A stretch of DNA of 64,000 nucleotides from Phymorhynchus buccinoides (GCA_017654935.2 CM065701.1:411682-475681); one strand, 5' to 3'. Shown: positions 14,056-26,301, counted from the first letter of the stretch. Made by a program: numbers and translations. The notes: a model not told the origin generated them from the sequence alone.

Positions 14056-14444
14056 TGTGACAAGTTTCAAGTTTGGTTTATTCCAAACATAACCCCCTGG
14101 GGGCACATGGAAATAAATATAAGTAACACAAATGCTATAAACAACATATGTAATTAAGAAAAGGAAACTAAAATGCACATAAAGCAGCTAAACACGGAAC
14201 ATAGAGCGACAAAAATCACGTCAAAATCGATCAACCATTAGGTACCAGAAGAATTAACAATTGTACAGACTTGATTGTATTGCTCCTAAACTTATATTCA
14301 ATCTCATTAGCAACAGTCCCATTCGTACATATCATAATCTTCAAGAACGACGTTCTCACAAAAAGTACCTGTGCTATAAGAAAAAACAAAATAAAATAAT
14401 CATACTGCAGAAAATGCCTTCAGCCAGTTTTAGCAAGCGCACAT

Positions 14445-14548
<104 letters not shown>

Positions 14549-16080
14549 ACACCCCCCTCCCCCCACACACACATTTGCGTGCGCACAAGCACTCAAACAC
14601 GAATACAATCTAACAGGGAACTTGTCAAATTCTATTTTCGCCTGGCCTAACACTACAAGCATAAGTAGGCCTAATCCTACCACAACTGTCCAGCATAACA
14701 TGAATAGGGGTTGATTAACTGGGTATGATTAATGATTCTGCATAATAACTTGAACAAATTTTGCTAAATTCTGTTGCGTTTTCTTATTCCCACTTGTAAA
14801 CAAATCGTGGAATTTAATGGTATTAGGGTGTCTACGGAAATAGGGTTTTAGGAAGTCATTTCTATAATTACTAAAATACTGGCAATTAAAAATGAAATGA
14901 AATTCATCTCCTAAACTATTGGTATTGCACTTTGTACCAACTCTCTCTTCACGTGCAATGTTTTGTGTCCGTCCTTTCTGTATTGGTAATCTATGGTTAA
15001 GTGTCCTGTATTTAAGTATATGTTTGGCCTGATATTCTGGCAGGATTAATAAATATTTTTCATATTCAAACCTTTCTTTAAAAATTATTCTATAGTTAAG
15101 AAATAGTGCGTTTGAATTAAGTTCAGCATGCCATTTCTGCACAAATTGGTCGCAGAGACGATGTTTTATTTGTTTTTTTAAAGGAATAATGACTAAGTAT
15201 AAGATTACCTTGACGGATCCAAAGGTTTCTAAACCCTAGTGAATTTATGTATTGTTTGAAGAAAACTAGATATATACTCACCAGAAACATAAAGGTTTAA
15301 CAAAAATTTATAAATTATGCTTGATAGATTATCAGAATTAGATGGGTCTCTCAGCTTGAACCAGAAGTTTAGCATGCCACATTTTGCAGGGATCTCGACA
15401 GGGTATCGACCAAGCTCTCCAAGCACCATAAAATAATGTGGGCGTGGATTTGTTGATGTTCAATACTAGTTTAATAATACCTCAACTGCAATGTTGCGGC
15501 TAAATCACATAATTGAGGACAGCAAACTTCAGACCCGTATAGCAAAATAGGGGCTATCATTTTATCAAACAGATCTATTTGCACGTCAATTGGCAACATT
15601 AATTTCATACACTTACGCAGCAATGAAAACATTGCCTTCGAGACTTTATCATACAATTTTTTCTGTGCTACCTTGAATTTATTATTGTAATTAAATGTTA
15701 AGCCCAAGTATTGAAAATCAAATGTGACTTCTAATTTAAAGTCATTGTATTTAAATTTTGGTATTGTTCGTATTTTGCCCCTTGAAAAAACAACAACCTT
15801 TGTTTTGGAAACATTAATTTTAAGACTGTTCTGGGCACAAAAGATAGACATAGCATCAAGGGCATCTTGTAGAGATGTATGAGATTCGGCTAAAATGACT
15901 GTGTCGTCAGCATACAATAGTAGGAACATATTGAACAACTGATCAATTTCAAACTCGTCCAGATGCATCTGACTGGCGTTAACTTTGAGTGTTTCTAGTT
16001 TGCTTGTTCTGTTACCAATAAAGTTTTTCATGTCATTCAGGAAAATGGAAAACAATAGTGGAGATAGATGTTCTCCCTGT

Positions 16081-16385
16081 CTCACTCCTATCTTACTATT
16101 ATAAAAGGGGGATAACGTGTGGAGATAGATTGTCTCCCTGTCTCACTCCTATATTACTATTATAAAAGGGGGATAACGTGTGGAGATAGATGTTCTCCCT
16201 GTCTCACTCCTATATTACTATTATAAAAGGGGGATAACGTGTGGAGATAGATTGTCTCCCTGTCTCACTCCTATATTACTATTATAAAAGGGGGATAACG
16301 TGTGGAGATAGATTGTCTCCCTGTCTCACTCCTATATTACTATTATAAAAGGGGGATAACGTGCCTTTCCATGAAATGCACGGTT
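16081..16385 (-). repeat. 61-bp tandem array inside the LINE A reverse transcriptase
   Basis: CTCACTCCTATATTACTATT begins at 16081, 16142, 16203, 16264 and 16325, exactly 61 bp apart. On the - strand each unit encodes the segment around NIGVRQGDNLSP, the RT motif B. Since 61 is not a multiple of three, every extra copy shifts the frame. Units differ only in TAGATG versus TAGATTG, so the expansion is recent. Confidence 0.95.
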
Positions 16386-16596
16386 TAGCTTTAGCATATA
16401 GGATTTTGATGATTTCCAATATATTTCCTCTCATATTAACATTTAACATCTTTTGCCATAACACTGCCCGGTCAACAAAGTCAAAGGCTTTTTCATAGTC
16501 TACAAATACACAGTAGATTTTCTTTTTTTTGTATAGAAAAAAATCGATAATCGACGTAGTCACCAATTGAAGCATTACATAACACACACCACTTAA

Positions 16597-17088
16597 GCCA
16601 GCCTGTTACTTAGTTATCTTAGTTTAGTTAGCACGTATGTAGCCGATGAGGTTTAACCGAGGCGTGGTTACTGCTACACTTATCTGTATTGTTAAAAGAT
16701 CGGGACTTTACTGGTGTTGCACTGCCTCCGGGCATTGCCTCCAGTATCGTTCCCACCATCTTTATATTTACAAATGTCCCATATGTGTCTGTTCCAGACC
16801 GAGAGGACGTAAAACACAATTTTTCCTTCCTTCCAGCCTGTTACTTTATTCTGTCAACGACTTACTTGTAGCGGTGCCATAGCCGATGAGGTTTAACCGA
16901 GGCGTGGTCACCGCTACAGCTATCTGTATTAATTTAAAAAATCGGGACTTTACTGGTTTCGTACTGCCTCCGGGCATTGCCTCCAGTGTTGTTCCCACCA
17001 TATTTGTATTTACAAATGTCCCATATGTGTCTGATTCAGACCAAGAGGACGTAAAACACCATTTTCGTCGTCCAGCCTGTTACCCAAG
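16597..17088 (+). repeat. dispersed repeat R1, two tandem copies 240 bp apart
   Basis: AGCCGATGAGGTTTAACC starts at 16641 and again at 16881. Both copies run through CTGCCTCCGGGCATTGCCTC and TCCCATATGTGTCTG to CAGCCTGTTAC. A third partial end lies at 16597. The same core in reverse orientation occurs at 52890-53045 and 53565-53717, so this is an interspersed family. I see no coding potential, tRNA head or clear terminal inverted repeat. Confidence 0.85.
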
Positions 17089-18905
17089 CATGTTGTTTGT
17101 CACCCATGTATTTGGTTTGTCACCTATGTATTTGGTTTGTCACCTATGTATTTGGTTTGTCACCCATGTCTTTGGTTTGTCACCCATGTATTTGGTTTGT
17201 CACCCATGTCTTTGGTTTGTCACCCATGTATTTGGTTTGTCACCCATGTCTTTGGTTTGTCACCTATGTATTTGGTTTGTCACCCATGTCTTTGGTTTGT
17301 CACCCATGTATTTGGTTTGTCACCCATGTCTTTGGTTTGTCACCCATGTCTTTGGTTTGTCACCTATGTATTTGGTTTGTCACCTATGTATTTGGTTTGT
17401 CACCCATGTATTTGGTTTGTCACCATGTATTTGGTTTGTCACCCATGTATTTGGTTTGTCACCCATGTCTTTGGTTTGTCACCATGTCTTTGGTTTGTCA
17501 CCCATGTCTTTGGTTTGTCACCCATGTATTTGGTTTGTCACCCATGTCTTTGGTTTGTCACCCATGTCTTTGGTTTGTCACCCATGTATTTGGTTTGTCA
17601 CCCATGTCTTTGGTTTGTCACCATGTATTTGGTTTGTCACCATGTATTTGGTTTGTCACCATGTATTTGGTTTGTCACCCATGTCTTTGGTTTGTCACCC
17701 ATGTCTTTGGTTTGTCACCCATGTCTTTGGTTTGTCACCATGTCTTTGGTTTGTCACCCATGTCTTTGGTTTGTCACCCATGTCTTTGGTTTGTCACCAT
17801 GTCTTTGGTTTGTCACCCATGTATTTGGTTTGTCACCATGTCTTTGGTTTGTCACCCATGTCTTTGGTTTGTCACCCATGTCTTTGGTTTGTCACCCATG
17901 TCTTTGGTTTGTCACCATGTATTTGGTTTGTCACCCATGTCTTTGGTTTGTCACCATGTATTTGGTTTGTCACCATGTATTTGGTTTGTCACCATGTATT
18001 TGGTTTGTCACCCATGTCTTTGGTTTGTCACCCATGTCTTTGGTTTGTCACCCATGTCTTTGGTTTGTCACCCATGTATTTGGTTTGTCACCCATGTCTT
18101 TGGTTTGTCACCATGTCTTTGGTTTGTCACCCATGTATTTGGTTTGTCACCATGTATTTGGTTTGTCACCCATGTCTTTGGTTTATCACCCATGTCTTTG
18201 GTTTGTCACCATGTCTTTGGTTTGTCACCCATGTCTTTGGTTTGTCACCATGTCTTTGGTTTGTCACCATGTCTTTGGTTTGTCACCATGTCTTTGGTTT
18301 GTCACCATGTCTTTGGTTTGTCACCATGTCTTTGGTTTGTCACCCATGTCTTTGGTTTGTCACCTATGTATTTGGTTTGTCACCCATGTCTTTGGTTTAT
18401 CACCCATGTCTTTGGTTTGTCACCATGTCTTTGGTTTGTCACCCATGTATTTGGTTTGTCACCCATGTATTTGGTTTGTCACCATGTCTTTGGTTTGTCA
18501 CCCATGTATTTGGTTTGTCACCCATGTATTTGGTTTGTCACCATGTATTTTATTTGTCACCCATGTATTTGGTTTGTCACCATGTATTTGGTTTGTCACC
18601 ATGTATTTGGTTTGTCACCATGTATTTTATTTGTCACCCATGTATTGTATTTGTCACCATGTATTTGGTTTGTCACCATGTATTTTATTTGTCACCCATG
18701 TATTTGGTTTATCACCATGTATTTGGTTTATCACCATGTATTTTATTTGTCACCATGTATTGTATTTGTCACCATGTATTTGGTTTGTCGCCATGTATTG
18801 TATTTGTCACCATGTATTTGGTTTGTCACCATGTATTTGGTTTGTCACCATGTATTTTATTTGTCACCATGTATTTTGTTTGTCACCATGTGTGTTGTTT
18901 GTCAC
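17089..18905 (+). repeat. 19/20-bp minisatellite, about 92 units
   Basis: The units are TTTGTCACCCATGTATTTGG (20 bp) and the same with one C fewer (19 bp), with TATTT/TCTTT variants. The first third is mostly 20-bp units and the last quarter is mostly 19-bp units, also with TATTTTAT variants. No unit has a stop in forward frames, which gives long spurious open frames (FGLSPMSLVCH-type). Confidence 0.97.

Positions 18906-18992
<87 letters not shown>
18906..18992 (+). repeat. GT microsatellite grown from the minisatellite
   Basis: The last minisatellite unit ends CACCATGTGTGT and continues directly as a perfect (GT)n of about 85 bp. The preceding unit is CACCATGTGTGTTG, an intermediate between the usual CACCATGTATTTGG and pure GT. 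Confidence 0.95.
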
Positions 18993-18994
<2 letters not shown>

Positions 18995-19124
18995 ACACCC
19001 TGTAACCCTGTGTACACACACGCTCTAACGGCGCTGACGTTTTACTAATCCTAACTTTCGACTTATGGAATCTGATTTTATCTGATTTACGGTGGGCTCG
19101 TGACTGCCGTTTTGACAGCTGTGC

Positions 19125-21385
19125 AATGCTTCTTCTTCTTTCAAATACGTCGCTATAATCCAGTAGTCTGGCATAACTGCGACGGGGATAGATTGCGCAT
19201 AGGCGGTTTATTGATGTTGGTTGATTAATAGCTGTCTTTGGAAGGCCTCAACGGAGTTGGTTTGGACGGTGCTGTTATTCAGATGGTTCCACTCCGTTGG
19301 TCTTCTAACAAAGGAAGAGTTTCTGAACTGGTCGGTGTTTGAGGCGGGAACTTTTATTGCTTTGTTGTTGTTTCTAACTGAAGATCTGATTGGGTTCGAC
19401 GAGTAAGGAAGTCTGGATCTTATCAGTCTGCTCGATTTGTGATAAGTGATGAAGTCTTCAGGGGGTAAGGCCGGTACTACCCCCTCAGCCACTCTGTAAA
19501 GCATGGTCAGGCGGAGGTGATGGCGCCTTTGCTGAAGGGATGGAAGTTCATTTTTTTCGAGGAGTTTGGTGACATTGCCAGGCGTTGTAGACTTATGGTG
19601 AAGCGATGATGAAGCGGGCAGCATTTCGTTGTATACGTTCTATACTGTCAATGTCTTTCTGTAGATAAGGGTCCCACACAACTACACCATAATCTAGTAA
19701 AGGTCTGACTAGAGCTAGATATGCATTGGTTTTACACCGTGGTGGGCAGCGACGGAGATTTCGTCGGAGGAAACCAAGGGTGCAGCTTGCTTTCTTTGTA
19801 ATGTTGGAATTATGTGGTCCCCATTTCAGGTCCTCAGATAGTAAAATGCCCAGGTATGGATTTGTTGGAACATGCTGGAGGAGGATGTTGTTTAGTTGGT
19901 AATAGAAGTTGGATTTGTTTTGTAAAGATAGAATGTAGCACTTGGACGCGTTGAAGCGCATGCCCCAAGTATTCGCACAGTTCTCAAGCTGTTGCAGATC
20001 TTCTTGCAGGGTCTGATGGTCCTTAAAGTTATTAATGTCCATATAAAGAAGGCAGTCGTCAGCAAATAATCTGACTTTTGATGTTCGATTGACAGCTTTT
20101 GGTAAGTCAATGATGTGGCAGAGAAATAGGAGGGGACCAAGCACTGTACCTTGTGGGACTCCAGAGTCGACTGATGTTATTTCGGAGGAGGTTTCTTCTA
20201 ACACTGTACCTTGTGGGACTCCAGAGTCGACTGCTGTTGATTCTGAGGAGGTTCCTTCCAACACTACTGTCATGGTTCTTTGAGTAAGGAAGCAGGAGAG
20301 CCACTGGTGGAGGGGGCCTGTTATTCCGTAACTTTTAAGTTTATGGAGGAGTTTGTCATGAGGTAGAGTGTCAAAGGCTTTGAAAAAATCTAGAATGGCG
20401 ATGTCTACTTGCTTTTTGTTATCAAAAGAGGACAGAAGGTCTTGGCTTGTTGCGAGGAGTTGCGTTTCACATGAGTAGCCTGCACGGAATCCATGGTTGA
20501 GGTTGGTGAGGATGTTGTGGGATTGAAGATGGGGCATTATGTGGCGGAAGATAATATGTTCTAGGATCTTACATGGGACAGAGGTGAGAGAAATGAGGCG
20601 GTAGTTTTCTGGGAGGTGTATATTACCTTTTTTGTACACCCTGGAAATATTTGCTGCAAGCCAGTCTGCTGGGAGGGAGCCGGAGTCTAGTGATTTTGCT
20701 TAGATAACGCAATTTGTTCTGCACAATTGTTTTTACTAAGTTGGGGATGCCATCTGGGCCAAGTGCCTTGTAGGGTGAGAGATTGTGAAGTAGTTTTGCG
20801 ATGCCTGGTGCGGAGATGCTGATGCGGCTAATTGGGGTTGAAGCAGGAGGCATTTCGGGCATAACGTCGTTGCTGCTGGGTTTGGTGAAAACTGATTTAA
20901 ACTGTTGGAGGAGGAGCCGGGCTTTGTCGTGGCTGTTTGTTGTGAGTCTGCCATGTTCTTTTAGTGGGGTTTCTCCAGAGTTGTCTTGTTTCTTGGATTT
21001 TATGAAGTGCCAAAAGGGCTTGCTGTTATTATTTTGCAAGACCCTCTTGGATGGTGTTGTTAAGAAAGTTCCACTCTGCTCGCCTCATTTCTTTCCTGCA
21101 GTGCTTTTGGAAGTATCTGAATGTGGTCAAGTTGTTAGATTGTTTGGCCTTTCTAAATAGTTTTTGTTTTCTTCTGGGTAGTAGCCGTTTAATCGTGTTG
21201 TTGATCCAGGGTAGAAAAGAACGACGTTTCTGTAGAGACGATGGAATGTGTTTATTGATAGCAGAGAGGAGCTGCATCTTGAATGAGGTCCATAGTGTTG
21301 ATGTGTCTGCTCCATTGTCGTAGTCCTTGATGATGTCAGCAATGCTGTGTGTCAGGGTATCGTTCACTGCATTTACAGCATAAGG
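19125..21385 (-). mobile_element. LINE B: 5'-truncated CR1/Jockey-like retrotransposon
   Basis: On the - strand, segments 21367-21029, 21039-20623, 20639-19593 and 19624-19208 encode one LINE protein from just before the RT to its end. Recognisable parts are PYKALGPDGIP (RT start), YRLISLTSVPCKILE, ILDFFKAFDTLPHDKL (motif A), GVPQGTVLGPLLF (motif B), RLFADDCLLY (FADD, motif C), GMRFNASKCY, PYLGILLSEDLKW and a C-terminal PTEWNHLNNSTV. Frameshifts occur near 20700, 21035 and 19610, and the endonuclease is missing, so it is inactive. The 3' end has a short GAA repeat (fwd CTTCTTCTTC at about 19129), typical of CR1/L2-type tails. A 60-bp in-frame duplication at 20142-20261 repeats motif B. Confidence 0.9.
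20142..20270 (-). repeat. 60-bp in-frame duplication of RT motif B in LINE B
   Basis: CACTGTACCTTGTGGGACTC starts at 20142 and 20202. On the - strand the 20-residue block ending GVPQGTVL is therefore present twice, first followed by EETSSE and then by GPLLF. The copies differ at several positions (for example GATGTTATTTCG versus GCTGTTGATTCT), so the duplication is not very recent. Confidence 0.92.
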
Positions 21386-21470
21386 ATACCATCACAATGG
21401 TGTAATATATGGCAACCACATATAAAGAAATGCAACCATCAAGCATAAACTATTCTAACAGTCCCAATTG

Positions 21471-21617
21471 CAGCTCACTGACTGATGACATGACTGTTCT
21501 CTGTGGCCTGCAGGCTGTGAGTATGGAGACAGAAGCTCTTCCTGCAGCTCACTGACTGATGACATGATTGTTCTCTGTGGCCTGCAGGCTGTGAGTATGG
21601 AGACAGAAGCCCTTCCT
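21471..21617 (+). repeat. 73-bp tandem duplication over the last-exon acceptor
   Basis: CAGCTCACTGACTGATGACA starts at 21471 and 21544, exactly 73 bp apart. Each copy carries the polypyrimidine/acceptor TGGCCTGCAG followed by GCTGTGAGTATGGAGACAGA. The duplicated unit thus includes the acceptor and the first ~25 bases of the exon. Confidence 0.95.
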
Positions 21618-21802
21618 GCAGCTCCGTAGCCTCCAACTCCGAGTCCTGCCGCACTCAGCGGGACGTCTGCTGCCAGACCTGCCAGGGATACACGGACAGC
21701 AAGGGCGCCATCTTGAAAGCCCATTACGTCATCGTCTACGTCATTTCCTGTGTGGTCGGCGTGACGCTGATGGGGCACAGAGCGGCGCTACCGGGATTGT
21801 GA
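21588..21802 (+). CDS. terminal exon: third PLAC-type module and C-terminus
   Basis: The exon begins after acceptor CCTGCAG (ending 21587) with GC, completing the codon split after 13050 (G|GC, glycine). It starts CEYGDRSPSC, nearly the same as the first module at 12219 (CEYGDRDPAG), and ends with QTC after the double cysteine VCC. This is again the PLAC cysteine order. The tail reads YTDSKGAILKAHY, then a hydrophobic stretch VIVYVISCVVGVTLMG, then a stop at 21800-21802. The hydrophobic end could be a transmembrane or GPI-attachment segment, which would be unusual for a PLAC protein. The acceptor is duplicated: splicing to the upstream copy (exon start 21515) would shift the frame and stop at the TAG near 21624. 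Phase match and homology with the exon at 12217 support one gene. Confidence 0.7.
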
Positions 21803-22139
21803 CAGACACTGGAATATACAGACTGAAAGCAATGACATCCATTCGTTTTAATGACATCATCTGGTGTCAATAGTTAAGCAGATAAAGTGGTAGGGTTGCA
21901 GTAATGAATGGGGGGGGGGGGGACTGGAGGGGGGGAGGGGGTAGTGGGGCACAAAAGCAAGGGGGAAGGGAGAAAGAGGTAGGGGTGGTATTTTTAAAAG
22001 TGCATCTGTGATTCTCATTCATTTTCTTTAAAATATATGTCCAAACTGCTGAAGATAATCCCATTCCGGCCCTCTGTCTGCCACTGTTTCCTCTCATTAA
22101 GCAGCCGCCATGCGGAAACCGGCGTAATGTTTTCAATCC
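21803..22139. other. downstream of the PLAC gene, no gene
   Basis: 3' flank or UTR of the terminal exon. It contains G-runs at about 21911-21950. No clear AATAAA was identified immediately after the stop. Confidence 0.5.
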
Positions 22140-22345
22140 TATCTGTCTGTCTGTCTGTCTGTCTGTCTGTGGCTACTATGTTATTGGATGTTAACACGAT
22201 AGCGTTTGAATGGAGGAACCTAGGACACTCAAATGTTGTGTGCCGAAAGGTGGTTAGGATATCCTGGCCGAGTTAAAAATGAAGGTCATTGGTCAAAGGT
22301 CAAGGTCACTGGATCCGAAAATTGCTGTCGCGCGGCTGTTTGATG
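22140..22345 (+). repeat. CTGT microsatellite plus AGGTCA-containing dispersed repeat
   Basis: (CTGT)7 at 22142-22170 is followed by sequence with GGTTAGGATATCCTGGCC and AAAGGTCAAGGTCACTGGAT, the style of short dispersed repeats seen elsewhere in this window (48080-48800, 51560-51905, 59060-59335). Boundaries are approximate. Confidence 0.5.
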
Positions 22346-22547
22346 TATCGTTTTCACGCTGTAGTGTTTTGCTGGTTTCTCCCTTGATGTGTCAGTCCAA
22401 CTGTCAACCCCAGGGATGATCCTGTACTACAAAGGGACGTAACCCAATCCTGCCCAGTGATACTGCAGTACTCGTGATGTGCTTATGTCTCTTTGAACTA
22501 TTGACATCCATTACCGTTCATGGATAGCTGTCCACGAAATTAGTACA

Positions 22548-23321
<774 letters not shown>

Positions 23322-25765
23322 TCTTCTTCGCCTTAGGCAGCCAACTTCATCACGCTGAAGATTCTGCTGCACTTTAGGGGGTAGTACGAAAAAGAAAGAA
23401 AATAAGGTCAGCAAAGATAGGGTAGATAGTGAGATAGGATGAAATATTATTGGGAAAAGATAGAGCCAAGATAGTCAGGAATTTAGTATTATGATACTCC
23501 GTTTGCTATATCATGTAAACGAATAATAATTTTGTGAAATAAATTTATAACTTTAAGGAAATCAATTTTATAATGGGTAGCGGGGGGAGACATGTGAGGG
23601 AAAGACAAGATAAAAGTCATACACAACCGTTAAATGCCCCGGTCTAGCCGGAGACACCCGGGCCCCGCATGATGCATGCAGGGGTGTGTCATGCACGACC
23701 GTTAAGTCCCCCCGGATCAGCCGGGGAAACTGGCCGCACATGATGCATGCAGACGAATAGGGGAGGCATGTGTGACAGTAAGGCCACACATGTTGCGTGC
23801 AGAGAAGGACCACAGACCTTTCGCAGTATCTAGGCAGGACCAATCCGGCTACCGTAGCGGCCTCCGGGGTCGAACCCCGACCGGCACAGCTTCAGCCCTT
23901 CATTTACCACTACGTTGATCTATGGCCCCTAGTTCGCTAATTTAGTTTGATGTGAGGATGGGGCAAGGGGGGGGGGGGGGGGGACTGAGACAGGGTGGGC
24001 TGGTGGAGGTGTTTATGGAGGGCTGTTTTGAATGCATCCAGTGACTGATTGGAGGCAGCTTGCTCGGGCAGACTGTTCCACTGAGGGATAGTGCGGGGAA
24101 AGAAGGTGGATTTTCTGTACTGAGTTCTATGGCTGGGGATGTCATATGATGCTGAGTTGGATTGACGGAGACTTTTCTTCTGCAGAGAGTTTGTAGGAAG
24201 GTGCTTAGAGTTGATAGTGAGAAGGCCTGTATGAAATTTGTATAAAGTAGTGAGGCGGGCTTCAGTTCGTCGAGTCTGCAGGAGAGGCCATTTTAAGTTC
24301 TTGATGAGGTCTGCTGATCTTGTAGACTGATGGTAGTCACGGGCCACCCATCTTGCAGCTCGGCTTTGAACTTTTTCAATGGCGTCAATGCTGCCCTTGC
24401 TGTGGGGGTCCCAGACTGGACTGGCGTACCCTAGGAGGGGGCATATCATTGCTTTGTATGCCTGTGCCTGGACTTTCTTGTTGTTAATTTTCAAGGCCCT
24501 CCTCAGAAACCCACTTCAGATCAGCGGTGATTGTGACACCCAGGTATTTTGCATGTGGCACGCACTGGAGCTGGTGTCCATGAAGGATGTAGGCCTTCTC
24601 CAGGGTGTTTCTGCGTCTGGTCATATGCAGGACTGAGCACTTCTGTGGGTGAAAGGCCATTTTCCATCGGTCTTCCCAGGAAGCAAGACTGGTGAGATCA
24701 TCCTGGAGTAGGCTCTGGTCACTGGGAGATTGGATGTCTTGATGACAGAGGGTGTCATCGGCAAACAGTCGAGGTGTGGAGTGGAGTCCTTCGGGCAGAT
24801 CATTTATGTAGAAGAGAAATAGGGACGGTCCCAGCACAGACCCTTGAGGGACTCCCGACTGGACGGGTGATGGGGCCGATTTCTCTCCTCCTACAACAAC
24901 TGATTGCGTTCGGTCTGTGAGGAAGTTTTGGATCCACCGGCAGGTCTTCTATGCAAGCCTGTATTGACGGAGTTTGTAGATGAGGAGGGCATGGCTAACT
25001 TTATCAAAAGCCTTTGAAAAGTCCATGATTAGGACATCCTCCTGGTGGCCGCTTTCCAGAGCCTCTGATGCCTCATCTACAAAACCAATGAGCTGGGACT
25101 CGCAGGAGTGGCATTTCCTGAAACCATGCTGTTCTGGCCACAGGATTTGGTTTTTCTCTGCATGGCTCATGATGCTCTTCACGATAATGTTCTCCAGCAG
25201 CTTGCAAGGAACACTCGTCAGGGAGATGGGCCTGTAATGTTCGGCGCGGTATCTCTCACCTTTTTTGAATATTGGAGTGACGAGCGCTTCCCTCCAGTCA
25301 GCCGGAACCACTCCCGAGTTTAGAGATGCCTGGTACAGCAAGGAAAGCGGCGGGGTTATCTCTGATGCCGCCTCCTTCAGGACACGGGGACTGATGCTGT
25401 CCGGACCGCTGGCCTTGGTAGGGTCGAGTTCTTTCAAGAGTTTCAGCACTCCTGCCTCAGAGATCTCAATGTCTTCACATGGGATACTGCAATTGAGAGG
25501 GGGCATGGGGCAGCGTTCAGTCATTTCTTCCTCGCTGAGGGTTTCTGGTGAGCTGAAGGCTTGTTGAAACTGCTTGTTTAGTTCCTCGGCTTTGGCCTTG
25601 TTGTCCGTTACAAGCTTTGCCTGATAAAAGACCAGAATTTCTTGTTTGGGCGGGGCTGATCTACGTTGGATTCAGTTTCTGTAATCAGGTCTTCTGTGTA
25701 TTTCCAGTATTGTTGCCTAAGTTTCCTTTGGATTGTCCGTTTCAGGGATTTGAATTCATCGTGAA
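23322..25765 (-). mobile_element. LINE C: CR1-like retrotransposon with a long structured 3' UTR
   Basis: On the - strand, segments 25524-24949, 24837-24484 and 24494-23937 encode one RT protein. Key parts are LDPTKASGPDSISP, YRPISLTSVPCKLLE, IMDFSKAFDKVSH (motif A), LGPSLFLFYINDLP (just after motif B), RLFADDTLCH (FADD) and a C-terminus with SLPEQAASNQSLDAFK and a proline run. A further upstream part (FWSFI-like) reaches about 25765 but contains stops. There is no endonuclease, so the copy is 5'-truncated and frameshifted. After the stop at 23937 a 3' UTR of about 600 bp runs to a GAAGAAGAAGA tail at about 23325. The UTR begins with a tRNA-like segment (23850-23935) and contains two related ~85-bp GC-rich units around 23640-23770, each with a GATGCATGCAG core. 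Confidence 0.88.
23866..23922 (-). promoter_or_regulatory. tRNA-like A-box/B-box segment in the LINE C 3' UTR
   Basis: On the - strand TAGATCAACGTAGTGG (23922-23907) resembles the tRNA A box, and GGTTCGACCCC (23876-23866) fits the B-box consensus GGTTCGANNCC exactly. The gap of about 30 bp is normal for a type 2 Pol III promoter. The B box sits in a CGGGG...CCCCG hairpin. A complete tRNA cloverleaf is not evident, so I do not call a tRNA gene. A related but decayed copy is at 49640-49760. Confidence 0.55.
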
Positions 25766-26021
25766 GGACGGGGTTTGCAGTCTATACCAACAGATCAGAA
25801 ATACACTGGCTGTTGGCAATGAACGAGTGACAGAACGAATGTACCGATGAATTAAAACCAATAATGAGTGAAGGAATGAGTGAATGAAGGACGGAAAGAG
25901 AGAACAAGCGAATACATCAATGAATGAATGAAATAATATCAATGTATTGTGTTAATTACTCTCATCTCATGCTGGCGTAGAGATGATAGCTTATAATAAA
26001 TCATTGTCTCTCCTATAGACC

Positions 26022-26250
<229 letters not shown>

Positions 26251-26298
26251 GCAAATCGCTCATAATATTCAATAAGACGCACATGGTCACACAACCAC

Positions 26299-26301
<3 letters not shown>

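Noticed and set aside
17089..19048. Long membrane-like frames (FGLSPMSLVCH-type)
   Set aside because: All three forward frames of the 19/20-bp minisatellite are open; this is repeat, not gene.
22290..22310. Nuclear-receptor response element (AGGTCA direct repeat)
   Set aside because: The block is part of dispersed repeat sequence found several times here; no promoter context.
23860..23930. A functional tRNA gene on the - strand
   Set aside because: A/B boxes are present but no full cloverleaf or clean acceptor stem could be drawn, and it is part of a LINE 3' UTR.
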